A stretch of 22,225 bases of DNA from a virus: positions 1-22,225 of IMG/VR virus record IMGVR_UViG_3300001850_000461; one strand, given 5' to 3'. Numbering within the stretch: position 1 is the stretch's first letter; every line of letters starts with the position of its first letter. Shown here piece by piece: positions 7,435-14,941 of this stretch. The notes beneath the pieces are model-generated. The model saw only the letters and a list, made by a program, of their open reading frames with translations, was not told where the DNA came from and did no database searches. Made by a program: the position numbers and the translations under genes.

Positions 7435-7943
7435 AATTTTTTCCCTAATCTAAAAATCATCTTAGTATCAGGCCCAGAATAAATTAATTCATCAACATCG
7501 AAACTCTTGTCGCAAAAGTATCTATTGCCTAAAAAACTTTCTCCAAAACCTTTTTTCAAATAACACAAAGTCACATGAGGAACATATTCTGCATAAAATT
7601 TGTTATATTGTATATAATTTGATAAATTTTTGTTTATATTGCATATTTCTTGATTGATGATTGGAATATAAAGAACATCGAATTTACTGTTAGTTAAAAA
7701 TAATTTGAGTTGTCCAAGATAGCAAGTAAAAGGACTTTCCTCTTCTATTGTTTTTTGAATGTTTTTTGTATTCTTGTCAGAAATATCACTTAAAAGAGTG
7801 ACATGAACATCATGCACAATACCATAATATGGCTCTTCTTCATAAAGATAAGAATTATCTATATTGTCGTAGCACCACGATATTATTTCATCGGCAAGAG
7901 AATCTTTAATTTCTGCCAAAATGTACGATTTATCCAAATACAT
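7431..7943 (-). CDS. 2H phosphoesterase (LigT/2'-5' RNA ligase-like)
   Basis: The protein has 170 residues from ATG 7943, where GAAGAG stands about seven bases upstream; alternative starts at 7961 (ATG) and 7976 (TTG) would extend it. Two H-x-T motifs define the 2H fold: H47-V-T49 in HDVHVTLLSD and H123-V-T125 in VPHVTLCYLKKG, 76 residues apart. Members cleave or form 2',3'- or 2',5'-phosphodiesters. Phage members include tRNA-type ligase-like enzymes and Acb1 (T4 57B), which destroys cyclic nucleotide signals of CBASS immunity. Which substrate applies cannot be read from sequence. It overlaps the upstream coiled-coil gene by 14 bases and the downstream structural gene by 4. Confidence 0.82.
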   Translation of the reverse strand: MYLDKSYILAEIKDSLADEIISWCYDNIDNSYLYEEEPYYGIVHDVHVTLLSDISDKNTKNIQKTIEEESPFTCYLGQLKLFLTNSKFDVLYIPIINQEICNINKNLSNYIQYNKFYAEYVPHVTLCYLKKGFGESFLGNRYFCDKSFDVDELIYSGPDTKMIFRLGKKL

Positions 7944-8262
7944 TCTGCATCTCTTCGTCATTAGTTGGAGCGTCAATAATCTTTTCAGAATTTCTTTTTG
8001 AAACTAGTTGTTCTAGCTTATTTTTTTCCAGATTGATTTCTCTTTCTATGGCGACAAGGTTATTCACATTTGATTTTTTGGCCTGAACTGATTTTCTTTT
8101 CTGATAGTTATCTTCTCTTATCTGCCTCTTTTTTTCCACTTCTTCAATAGCTTCCATAGCTTTTACAATTAGAACTTTCACTTCCTGCAATGAGAAATCA
8201 TCAGGCGCATTTATAAGTGCCTGACGCAAATAATTTTTTGTCGCATTAGTGTTGTTTTTCAT
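7930..8262 (-). CDS. Small coiled-coil protein of the terL operon
   Basis: The protein has 110 residues. ATG at 8262 has GGAG within the last codons of the preceding gene, whose stop is one base away. The sequence is helical and highly charged. NYLRQALINAPDDFSLQEVKV is followed by KAMEAIEEVEKKRQIREDN and a Lys/Glu heptad-like stretch (LVAIEREINLEKNKLEQLVS). It ends in an acidic tail. This size and character, next to the terminase large subunit, would suit a small terminase partner or head-assembly helper, but no small-terminase motif is recognised. Function unknown. Confidence 0.8.
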   Translation of the reverse strand: MKNNTNATKNYLRQALINAPDDFSLQEVKVLIVKAMEAIEEVEKKRQIREDNYQKRKSVQAKKSNVNNLVAIEREINLEKNKLEQLVSKRNSEKIIDAPTNDEEMQNVFG

Positions 8263-8263
8263 G

Positions 8264-9226
8264 TTATTTCTCCAGAAGCTTTATCCAAATGATATCGACA
8301 TCATCAAGAAGTTGATATTCTATGAAATCACCTTCATTTAAAACTTTAGTTAATTTGTCTTGCCTTAAACGAACCTTCCAAATATCTTCTGATTCTGAAA
8401 TCGGCATATTCCTAAGCAAAGTGTTTTTTGGCAAAGTTGTTTTAATTCCAAGCGAAATGTCTCTTTTCTTTTTCTCAAACAAGTTTCTCTCTTCTTGTGG
8501 CTTATTCATGTACAATGTAATTATTTTTTTAATTTTTGGGCTTTCTTTAATTCTTTGTAGCAAACTGTCAATCTGAGACCTCATAGAAGAAGGCATTTCA
8601 CTAAAAACTATATTTTCAACTAAAAAACCACGATCAGTTTTCTTGAAATCAAAAACGACATGATAGTTCTCGCCAATAGTTACTGTTGCCTCTTCAGATG
8701 CACGATTTTCTTTATAAACTGCTGTAAAATTAATCGGATGATGATCCCATTCAATTTTTTCAATTTCTCTTTCTACATTAAAAACCATTTCCCTCATCAC
8801 ATCTAAAGTTTTAGAACACAAACCTTCAACAATATCATCAATGTCTTTCGGATCAAGTTTTTTTCTAATCATGTTGGATTGATATGTGTACACAACAGAT
8901 TCTATCAATGGAATAACACTATCGTCTTTTGAATTAAGATATAACCATCTTTCAAGATTTTCTACTTGATTTGAAATTTTTGTTATATTTGAATTTTCTA
9001 AACATATCATAAAAGATTCAACATATGGATAATTAACTTTTTCTAATTTTGATTTGATGTTTGTAACATCAATAAAATTTTTGACACATGGATTATTGTC
9101 AGAATTTTTTAACACTAAGCCAGAAATGTTAGTTGTTAATTGTTCTTTGTAATCATCAATTGAAATCGCAATTTTAGATTGCGAGTTTGCTTTCTTTTCA
9201 CAATATTCTTTGTATCTTGTAAACAT
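8264..9226 (-). CDS. Hypothetical protein directly downstream of terL
   Basis: The protein has 320 residues. Its ATG at 9226 is two bases after the terL stop, so it is co-transcribed and probably coupled. It starts MFTRYKEYCEKKANSQ and is Lys/Ile/Asn-rich. There is a helical middle (residues about 60-170) and a strand-rich part with YHVVFDFKKTDRGFLVENIVF. It ends with DFIEYQLLDDVDIIWIKLLEK-type hydrophobic strands. There is no signal peptide and no motif I can name. Position suggests a packaging or head-completion role, which is inference only. Confidence 0.82.
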   Translation of the reverse strand: MFTRYKEYCEKKANSQSKIAISIDDYKEQLTTNISGLVLKNSDNNPCVKNFIDVTNIKSKLEKVNYPYVESFMICLENSNITKISNQVENLERWLYLNSKDDSVIPLIESVVYTYQSNMIRKKLDPKDIDDIVEGLCSKTLDVMREMVFNVEREIEKIEWDHHPINFTAVYKENRASEEATVTIGENYHVVFDFKKTDRGFLVENIVFSEMPSSMRSQIDSLLQRIKESPKIKKIITLYMNKPQEERNLFEKKKRDISLGIKTTLPKNTLLRNMPISESEDIWKVRLRQDKLTKVLNEGDFIEYQLLDDVDIIWIKLLEK

Positions 9227-9228
9227 AA

Positions 9229-11085
9229 TTAAAATCCAAACTCTCTAAGCAGTCTATCGTATTTTCTTTCTGGAATATATGTGTAACCACCTTGATAATT
9301 ATCTGACTCTGGTGCAAGTAAATCCATTTCATCATCAGACAATAAATCTTCGGGGCTACCTTCAAGAAGCTGCTTCTTGATGTCTTCGTAAACTGCATTT
9401 TTGACAATTTGTACTGATTCTTTTGGTCTTTCTGCTCCCATAGGCAAATCACGAAGAAGAGTATCACGAACATATAGTGCAATACACATGGACATTATTG
9501 CATCGTCATGTTTACCCTTCTGTGCCTGAGCTTTTCTAGTCACTTTATTGTATTCAAAAGTTTGAAGTTCACAAACAAACCTCATACTGTTGATTCTTAC
9601 AGTTTGATTCGTGAGCCTATTCTGCAAAGCCTCAAGATAAAGAGGCCTATTTGTTTGGCTCATCTTAATTCCCGGTTTGGCATTAGCAGTTTTCGTGTTT
9701 TCATAATACAGGTTGTCATAAAACAAAGTGTGTTGCAATGCACTTAAAACAGCGCCTCCCGGTCCCATGTTTTCGACAACCACAAGGGAATTATTGTAAA
9801 ATGTGGCAACTTCATTAATTACTTGGGCAAACTCATGAGGAATTATCAGGTTTGAATAAAACTCTACTACTTGCTCAAGTGTAGCAGTATCAATAATGTG
9901 GAAAACACTACTGTCATTGTTTTCGCCCTGACCTTCAGCGCAGTCAGCAGCTAAGATATATTCGTGCCCTTCAACAGGCTCTTTCCAAATCCACATGGCA
10001 CCTTTGTTTTGATCATTTTCAAGTTGTGCTATTCTGCCAGCTTGATTTGCCCATTTGGGAAACAACTTGCGACTTGGAAAATTACTTCTAGTTTGTTCTG
10101 TTAAACTAGTGATAATCTTTGCGCTAAAATATGTTTCGCCAGAGCCCTGAAATTCACGCAAAACTTCTTGTCTGAAGCCTTTTTCGCCTAACTGAGCCTT
10201 CTGTTCCGCAACCCAATTTTCGTCATTGTAATCAGGGTGTTCCCAATAATCCAAATCAATAACATGAAACTTGTTTAATCCATCTTTTGCTTCTTGATAT
10301 GTTTGCTCATACCAGTTTCCCAATCCATTTACAGTTGAGATCAATGTGCATGAACCACCTGTTGAAAGGATAGGCCACATAGCTTTCCAATGTTTTTCCA
10401 TATCATCGATGAACGCACATTCGTCTACGATTAGGAATGTTACTGACTTACCACGGGCTGCTTCTGGTGAATAAAATTTTAATGCTGATCCTGTATCTGT
10501 AAATTGTTTTAAGTGGTCATTCCACTTTCCATCTTTTTTAGGTTTTAGCCATTCTGGTAAATTTTCACACGCACGATCAGCCATCATGCCAATATCAGTT
10601 GCTTCTCGGTCTGTTTTTGAAATAAGCATGATTTGCTGGTCAAGCTGAAACATACAGCGCCACAAACCCCATAACAAAGTTACAGTAGTCAAACCACCCT
10701 GACGAAACTTTGAAATAATGTTGAATCTGTGATTTTCATAATCATTTATCGTTTTTCTTTGGTATTTAAATAAAACGAATGGAATAAGACCACGCATGGG
10801 GTGAAGAATTTTTACATATTTGTGGCAAAAATATGCAAAACTGTTTGAGCATTTGATTATTTCTTTTTTACGCCTGTTAGTGTCGTAATTTTCAACACTC
10901 TCTAATGGCTCATCTGGATCAATCTGCAATTCATATTTATCGAAACTGTAATATTTTGGATCATATTGAAGTCTATTACTATCCGTGTCGATGTTGCCAC
11001 CAGACAGATAATAATCCGACAAGGTTTTGAATTTACCTCTCCAGACAGATTCTTTTACGCTTTTGAAGTAAACGCTTTCTTCCAT
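9229..11085 (-). CDS. terL: Terminase large subunit (gp17-like packaging ATPase/nuclease)
   Basis: The protein has 618 residues, the usual size for T4-type TerL. It drives DNA into the prohead and cuts the concatemer. The ATPase domain has an atypical Walker A, KFRQGGLTT (126-134), with Leu where T4 gp17 has Lys. Walker B is TFLIVDEC with D221-E222, and the coupling motif is STVNG near 250-254. The RNase H-fold nuclease has D381 in LAADCAEGQG, E438 in VVVENMGPGG and D528 in KHDDAIMS. The gene opens a minus operon of five tightly joined cistrons (11085 down to 6925). The ribosome site is weak (TTGGAATAAA). It is intact and free of inteins, unlike the portal gene. Confidence 0.96.
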   Translation of the reverse strand: MEESVYFKSVKESVWRGKFKTLSDYYLSGGNIDTDSNRLQYDPKYYSFDKYELQIDPDEPLESVENYDTNRRKKEIIKCSNSFAYFCHKYVKILHPMRGLIPFVLFKYQRKTINDYENHRFNIISKFRQGGLTTVTLLWGLWRCMFQLDQQIMLISKTDREATDIGMMADRACENLPEWLKPKKDGKWNDHLKQFTDTGSALKFYSPEAARGKSVTFLIVDECAFIDDMEKHWKAMWPILSTGGSCTLISTVNGLGNWYEQTYQEAKDGLNKFHVIDLDYWEHPDYNDENWVAEQKAQLGEKGFRQEVLREFQGSGETYFSAKIITSLTEQTRSNFPSRKLFPKWANQAGRIAQLENDQNKGAMWIWKEPVEGHEYILAADCAEGQGENNDSSVFHIIDTATLEQVVEFYSNLIIPHEFAQVINEVATFYNNSLVVVENMGPGGAVLSALQHTLFYDNLYYENTKTANAKPGIKMSQTNRPLYLEALQNRLTNQTVRINSMRFVCELQTFEYNKVTRKAQAQKGKHDDAIMSMCIALYVRDTLLRDLPMGAERPKESVQIVKNAVYEDIKKQLLEGSPEDLLSDDEMDLLAPESDNYQGGYTYIPERKYDRLLREFGF

Positions 11086-11128
11086 TTTATTCCAAAATTT
11101 ACTTTTTAACAGACAAAACTAAGATAAT

Positions 11129-11138
11129 AATATATAGT
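11129..11138. promoter_or_regulatory. AATATATAGT motif between terL and the M28 peptidase gene
   Basis: This lies in the 81-base divergent spacer, 28 bases from the ATG at 11167 and 43 from the terL ATG at 11085. It is an exact copy of the 10-mer at 20103 and the reverse complement of ACTATATATT at 15856 and 18442. A promoter -10 or late-promoter element is likely; direction is ambiguous because the core is palindromic. Confidence 0.55.
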
Positions 11139-11166
11139 TTCATCACAAGACAAAACAAAGGTCGCC

Positions 11167-12300
11167 ATGAAAAAGTTGCATATATTAGCCCTTACCTTGG
11201 GATTGATGATACTTGTTCTTCTTTTTAGCAAAGAAAAAAAATTTGAATTACAACACCCAGCTAGTCCATTTGAAGAAAAAATAGAGAAAAAACCAGAAAT
11301 AAAAGTAGAACCACCAAAATTAACAGTTATTGATGCTTTAGGCAAAATTGATAGAATAGACCTAAAAGCAAATCTTGAGTATCTGGCCTCAAACCAACTT
11401 GAAGGCAGAATGTCTGGTAAAAAAGGCAACAAGATTGCTGCTGAATACATCAAGAAAAAGTTTGAAGATTTTGGATTACCAACTGAATTTGACAAATTTA
11501 ACATTAAAAGAGTCAATCCCGGCCCTAAAAATGAAATAGGTGATGACTTCACAAACAACATCTATTCTTGGATTGAAGGGAATGATCCAATTCTAAAAGA
11601 TGAAGTTGTAGTCATTGGCGCTCATATGGACCACATTGGATATGGGCCAACTTATAGCCGTACTGGTGGAGGTAGAATCCATAATGGCGCAGATGACAAT
11701 GCAAGTGGAACAGTTGCGCTTTTAGAAATAGCAGAAGCATTTTCAGTTATGAAAGGCCAGAATAAAAGAACAGTTGTTTTCATTGCATTTTCAGCAGAAG
11801 AAATGGGATTAAAAGGAAGTTTGCATTATGTGAACAATCCCAAATTCCCCAAGGGAAATCCTGACATAAAAAAGCATATTTTCATGTTAAACATGGACAT
11901 GGTTGGGCATCTTGGCACAAGTAAAACAGTTGCATTTGATGATGGAACAAGTTCTCCAGATATTGGGTTCATAATCAAGCAACTTGGAGGAAAATATTCT
12001 TTTGCAAAAAATATAACATTGCGTGGATCAGGTGGAAGTGATCATGCGCCCTTCTATAATAAGAAAGTACCCGTGGCTTTCCTGCACACAGGACTTCATG
12101 AGTATTATCACACACCCAAAGATACTTCTGACAGAATCAACTACGATGGTCTAGAAAAAGTTTCTAAATACGGTTTTGAGTTGGCATGGACCGTATGTAA
12201 CGCAGTAGAAAGAGTAGAATTTGATTATGGCTCATTTAAAGAACTAGACCTGAATCACGATCACGGTCAAAAAGATATGCCATTAGAGGAAAACCCATGA
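11167..12300 (+). CDS. M28-family zinc aminopeptidase, membrane-anchored or secreted
   Basis: The protein has 377 residues. ATG at 11167 follows AAAGGTCGCC. Residues 5-20 are a hydrophobic signal or anchor, followed by a Lys/Glu/Pro linker (residues 36-51). The peptidase domain has all five M28 metal positions: H153 in GAHMDHIG, the bridging Asp at 176/177 in NGADDNASG, E211-E212 in FSAEEMGL, D244 in LNMDMVG, and H315 in EYYHTPKDT. It should remove N-terminal residues from peptides with a dinuclear zinc centre, in the periplasm or outside the cell. A ferritin-like gene overlaps its stop (ATGA). The same anchor-plus-linker design recurs in the M14 gene at 20143. Confidence 0.92.
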   Translation: MKKLHILALTLGLMILVLLFSKEKKFELQHPASPFEEKIEKKPEIKVEPPKLTVIDALGKIDRIDLKANLEYLASNQLEGRMSGKKGNKIAAEYIKKKFEDFGLPTEFDKFNIKRVNPGPKNEIGDDFTNNIYSWIEGNDPILKDEVVVIGAHMDHIGYGPTYSRTGGGRIHNGADDNASGTVALLEIAEAFSVMKGQNKRTVVFIAFSAEEMGLKGSLHYVNNPKFPKGNPDIKKHIFMLNMDMVGHLGTSKTVAFDDGTSSPDIGFIIKQLGGKYSFAKNITLRGSGGSDHAPFYNKKVPVAFLHTGLHEYYHTPKDTSDRINYDGLEKVSKYGFELAWTVCNAVERVEFDYGSFKELDLNHDHGQKDMPLEENP

Positions 12301-12725
12301 CTAAACAAGAAATGATTGATTTGCTGAATGAAGACCTAAAAAATGAATGGATGCATTTAAGATTTTACCTTTATCACGCAAGTCAAGTAGTTGGCTTACA
12401 TTGCTCAGAATATAAGGAACTACTATTGGCACACGCAGCAAGCGAAATGAAGCATGTTACTGAATTTTCTGATATGATTATTGGATTAGGTGGATCACCA
12501 ACAGAAGAATCAAATAGTTTTACAAAACATACTAATCCCAAAGAAATCATGACTTATGCTTTGGAAATTGAATCAAAAGTCGTTGAAAATTACACCGAAC
12601 GCATTAAACAAGCAGAAGAATTAGGTGGAGTTGACGGTCAATGGCTTGAAATTTTCCTAGAAAAGCAAGTAGAACATAGTCGTGAAGATGCAGATCATTT
12701 CAAACAAATACTTCGTGGCATTTGA
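12297..12725 (+). CDS. Ferritin-like diiron protein (bacterioferritin/Dps type)
   Basis: The protein has 142 residues. The ATG at 12297 overlaps the M28 stop (ATGA), so translation is coupled. It is a predicted four-helix bundle: NEDLKNEWMHLRFYLYHAS, HAASEMKHVTEFSDMIIGLGG, YALEIESKVVENYTERI and LEKQVEHSREDADHF. E17, E50 and H53 match the first glutamate and the E-x-x-H pair of the ferroxidase centre. Candidate later ligands are E92 and E126, but they cannot be aligned exactly by eye. Such proteins oxidise and store iron or protect DNA. The length is slightly below bacterioferritin (about 155). In a phage it could bind iron released in the host or serve the oxygenase at 2653, both inference. 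Confidence 0.85.
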   Translation: MTKQEMIDLLNEDLKNEWMHLRFYLYHASQVVGLHCSEYKELLLAHAASEMKHVTEFSDMIIGLGGSPTEESNSFTKHTNPKEIMTYALEIESKVVENYTERIKQAEELGGVDGQWLEIFLEKQVEHSREDADHFKQILRGI

Positions 12726-12774
12726 CTTTTTTTTCATTAAACATACAATTTAGTGAAACCAAGAGGAATTACCA

Positions 12775-13077
12775 ATGAAGTATACTATTGTATCCGAACT
12801 TCCTGTTGCTCGTTTTTGGTATAAAGGCAATCATAGCCATCCTGTTCGCAGGACAATTCTTGTCACAACATCAGACAAGGATTCAATCACAGGATATGAA
12901 CTTCGTGAAGGAAGCAAAATTAGGCCTGCAAAGTATGCTCCCGTAAAGACTTTTGCAAGAGCCAAAATTGCCAAAACAAGCAATCTTAGGATTGATAATC
13001 CACTCAGGAAAAACAGGCAAACCAAGTCAACACTTGTAAGGAAACCACTTATTGATTTGATTGAAAGTGGAATTTGA
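12775..13077 (+). CDS. Small basic protein, possible SH3/WYL-like barrel
   Basis: The protein has 100 residues. ATG at 12775 follows AAGAGGAATTACCA. The N-terminal 65 residues read as a strand-rich domain: MKYTIVSELPVARFWYKGNH, SHPVRRTILVTT, SITGYELREGSKIR, and APVKTFARAKIA. The C-terminal third is Lys/Arg-rich. The R-R-T-hydrophobic pattern followed by G-Y-E-L-R-E-G recalls small SH3-like or WYL-like domains that bind nucleic acid, but the match is weak and from memory. It is followed by a strong terminator at 13100, so it ends the transcript begun at 11167 or has its own. Confidence 0.8.
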   Translation: MKYTIVSELPVARFWYKGNHSHPVRRTILVTTSDKDSITGYELREGSKIRPAKYAPVKTFARAKIAKTSNLRIDNPLRKNRQTKSTLVRKPLIDLIESGI

Positions 13078-13099
13078 AGCAAATTCTGAATAAATGTCC

Positions 13100-13138
13100 A
13101 AAGACACTACTAAATATGGTAGTGTCTTTTTATTTTTA
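13100..13138 (+). terminator. Strong rho-independent terminator
   Basis: AAAGACACTAC (13100-13110) pairs over 11 perfect base pairs with GTAGTGTCTTT (13119-13129), with an 8-base loop TAAATATG, followed by TTATTTTTA. It ends the plus-strand unit 11167-13077. Confidence 0.88.
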
Positions 13139-13144
13139 TAAATC
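13137..13144 (+). promoter_or_regulatory. T4-late-like TATAAATC box
   Basis: TATAAATC matches 7 of 8 bases of the T4 late promoter consensus TATAAATA. It sits directly after the terminator and 27 bases before the ATG at 13172 of the virion protein, the right place for a late promoter. Confidence 0.5.
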
Positions 13145-13171
13145 CGTTTCTAAATGGCGAGGGGAAGAAAA

Positions 13172-14176
13172 ATGTCTTTTTATTTGAACCCTTTTAATGA
13201 TTATTTCGGCTACTACACAGTAGGCGATTCTTCTAGTTTTAAGTTGACTTTCAAAGTTCCAGCAAACAAAAACATGGGAGAATTCTTCATTTGTTGGAAT
13301 TCTGGTCCATATGATCTTTCCACAAATAACATTTTAACTTTCAACTATGCATTTGACCCTGTTTATAAAAACTGGTCATCATTCTCCGTGAATATCGCTG
13401 GAGCCAATCCTGCTTCTACTTCGATTCATGAAATCGTATCGATACTAAACGCAGACTCAGATTTTAACGCTTGGTATACCGCAAGTGTTTATAACAATTC
13501 ACAAATAGGAATTAGACAGAAAAGACCTGCTGCTTCATTTAGAACATACATTTCAAATACAAGCGCAGAACTTGTACTTAAATTCAATAAGCAAATTGGA
13601 ATAGCAGATATTCCTTCCTACTTTGAAAAAGACACGATTGCCAACAGATTCTCTACAGATACTGCTAACAATACCCTCATAAGATTAGGAAAGGCAATAA
13701 CTGCTAATACAGCAGCCAATCCTACAGTTTGCACATGCGTTGGCCACGGATTATCAAATGGAAACACTATTTACATCGCCAACAGTAACAGCACACCAAG
13801 TATCGATGGCTCTTACGCTGTAACAGTAACAAGTCCTAACACATTCACTATTCCAGTAAATGTTACAACCGCTGGTACATTTGCCGAATTCTTCACACAA
13901 GTTGAACACGACATTCTTGTGGACCTTGGAGTTGACTACACAACTCTTCTTACAGATTATGAACACCTCAAGGGCAGGTGTCCTGCATTTACATTTACTG
14001 TCAACACTCTGGATGGTTCTGGAAGAATTACCAAGCAAATCACTTATGCAACTGGTTCAACAGCAGGAATGCTTGGCAGAAAGACAATTTATACTTATTC
14101 TGGAATAGCAACAACTCCAAGCACAATAACCGAAGTACCTTATGTGCTTACCGCATCAGATATCCTTTATCCTTAA
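13172..14176 (+). CDS. Virion structural protein with FCCH-like repeat
   Basis: The protein has 334 residues. I choose ATG 13172 (MSFYLNPFNDYFGYY), because GAGGGGA lies seven bases upstream; the in-frame ATG at 13154 would include that site. The protein is rich in Thr, Asn, Ser and aromatic residues and has no signal peptide. Residues about 188-230 carry the phrase GHGLSNGNTIYIANSNSTPS followed by DGSYAVTVTSPNTFTIPV. This is typical of the short beta repeat, annotated as E1 FCCH-like, found in tail and capsid decoration proteins. It also resembles phage head proteins in its N-terminal part, but no fold is certain. A late-type promoter box and the upstream terminator make it a separate transcription unit. 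Confidence 0.85.
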   Translation: MSFYLNPFNDYFGYYTVGDSSSFKLTFKVPANKNMGEFFICWNSGPYDLSTNNILTFNYAFDPVYKNWSSFSVNIAGANPASTSIHEIVSILNADSDFNAWYTASVYNNSQIGIRQKRPAASFRTYISNTSAELVLKFNKQIGIADIPSYFEKDTIANRFSTDTANNTLIRLGKAITANTAANPTVCTCVGHGLSNGNTIYIANSNSTPSIDGSYAVTVTSPNTFTIPVNVTTAGTFAEFFTQVEHDILVDLGVDYTTLLTDYEHLKGRCPAFTFTVNTLDGSGRITKQITYATGSTAGMLGRKTIYTYSGIATTPSTITEVPYVLTASDILYP

Positions 14177-14330
14177 AATCAGGCCATGTCCAATTTGAAG
14201 CTGATTCTTGATAATGCGCCATTTTAACAGCTAATTTTTTAGCTTCTGGTTTACAAAAAAAAGGCAAGTTGTGCAAAACACAACTTGCCCATTCTTTTCC
14301 GACTAATTCACGCCAGCCTTCGCTGGACAT
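14148..14330 (-). CDS. Possible 60-residue protein
   Basis: ATG at 14330 has AAGAGGTTTT directly upstream, the same ribosome site and spacing as the gene at 18472, and begins eight bases after the stop of the upstream minus gene. The protein starts MSSEGWRELVGKEWASC and ends NWTWPDFKDKGYLMR, a plausible globular composition. Against it, a strong minus-strand terminator hairpin lies inside the frame (14255-14289), and it overlaps the virion gene by 29 bases. It may be read only by read-through transcripts, or be chance. Confidence 0.45.
   Translation of the reverse strand: MSSEGWRELVGKEWASCVLHNLPFFCKPEAKKLAVKMAHYQESASNWTWPDFKDKGYLMR
14255..14289 (-). terminator. Rho-independent terminator of the 15838-14339 operon
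   Basis: GGCAAGTTGTG (14263-14273) and CACAACTTGCC (14279-14289) form a perfect 11-bp stem with a 5-base loop. Read on the minus strand it is followed by eight T (A8 at 14255-14262). The plus side lacks a T-run, so it should stop minus transcripts about 50 bases after the gene ending at 14339. Confidence 0.78.
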
Positions 14331-14338
14331 AAAACCTC

Positions 14339-14893
14339 TTACATAAAGAAAAGGATATAGCCAAGACCAATAACTTGTGCAGCGATCACAACAATAAGAG
14401 CTTTGTCCATCAAGGACATTCCATCTTTTTGAGGAACCTGTAGTTTTTGGATTTCTTCAGCAAGACCTTGTGCCTTTACACACTTCTTTTCAGCATGGTG
14501 AGCCATAGACAATTCACGATTAGCTTTGATTGCTGCCACGATTGCATCAATCATTTCCTGCTTGGTGACAGGTTTGTTGGCGTCATCAGAATTTCCAGAT
14601 GCAGCAACACCAATGTGTTCAACAACCTGCATGGGAACCTTGGGCTCCAAGGATTCAACTTTCTGCTCAACTACATTTCCAGTCTTGGGGTCAATTGTCT
14701 CAAGCTTGCGCTCATAAAGCATGGGCTTGCATTTTTCGACAACTCGCTGTTGTAAACGAAGAGGTCTTTCATCTTCAATATGCACTTCGATGACTTTTTC
14801 ACACTCGCCATTTACATCCTTGTGCTCGATGACTCTTTTCTCGGCTCTACGACCGTCTTCAAGAGTCCATTTCTCAATTTTAACTTCATCCAT
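14339..14893 (-). CDS. Tail-anchored membrane protein of unknown function
   Basis: The protein has 184 residues. The ATG at 14893 has only the weak AAAGGGGCAATT upstream. Residues 1-95 form a charged, strand-rich segment (EKWTLEDGRRAEKRVIEHKD, ERPLRLQQRVVEK, MLYERKLETIDPKTG). Residues about 105-160 are helical (KQEMIDAIVAAIKANRELS). The last ~20 residues are one hydrophobic helix (ALIVVIAAQVIGLGYILFFM), so it would be a tail-anchored protein with its bulk in the cytoplasm. No holin or spanin pattern is certain, although a small C-terminally anchored phage protein could belong to lysis or virion assembly. A GATAAATA box lies 31 bases upstream. Confidence 0.82.
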   Translation of the reverse strand: MDEVKIEKWTLEDGRRAEKRVIEHKDVNGECEKVIEVHIEDERPLRLQQRVVEKCKPMLYERKLETIDPKTGNVVEQKVESLEPKVPMQVVEHIGVAASGNSDDANKPVTKQEMIDAIVAAIKANRELSMAHHAEKKCVKAQGLAEEIQKLQVPQKDGMSLMDKALIVVIAAQVIGLGYILFFM

Positions 14894-14924
14894 AATTGCC
14901 CCTTTTTTAGAGAGTTTCCACTAG

Positions 14925-14932
14925 TATTTATC
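14925..14932 (-). promoter_or_regulatory. T4-late-like GATAAATA box
   Basis: Read on the minus strand this is GATAAATACTA, 7 of 8 to the T4 late consensus TATAAATA. It sits 31 bases from the ATG at 14893, in the 48-base gap after the gene ending at 14942. Confidence 0.45.
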
Positions 14933-14941
14933 CTTCTGCAA

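Noticed and set aside
7610-7620. TATATA in GTATATAATTT as another promoter motif copy
   Set aside because: It is inside the 2H phosphoesterase coding sequence and does not match the 10-mer; similar coding TATATA cases occur near 16844 and 21459.
9198-9482. Minus-strand frame overlapping the end of terL
   Set aside because: It is an out-of-frame shadow of the terL C-terminus and the start of the next gene; composition is not protein-like.
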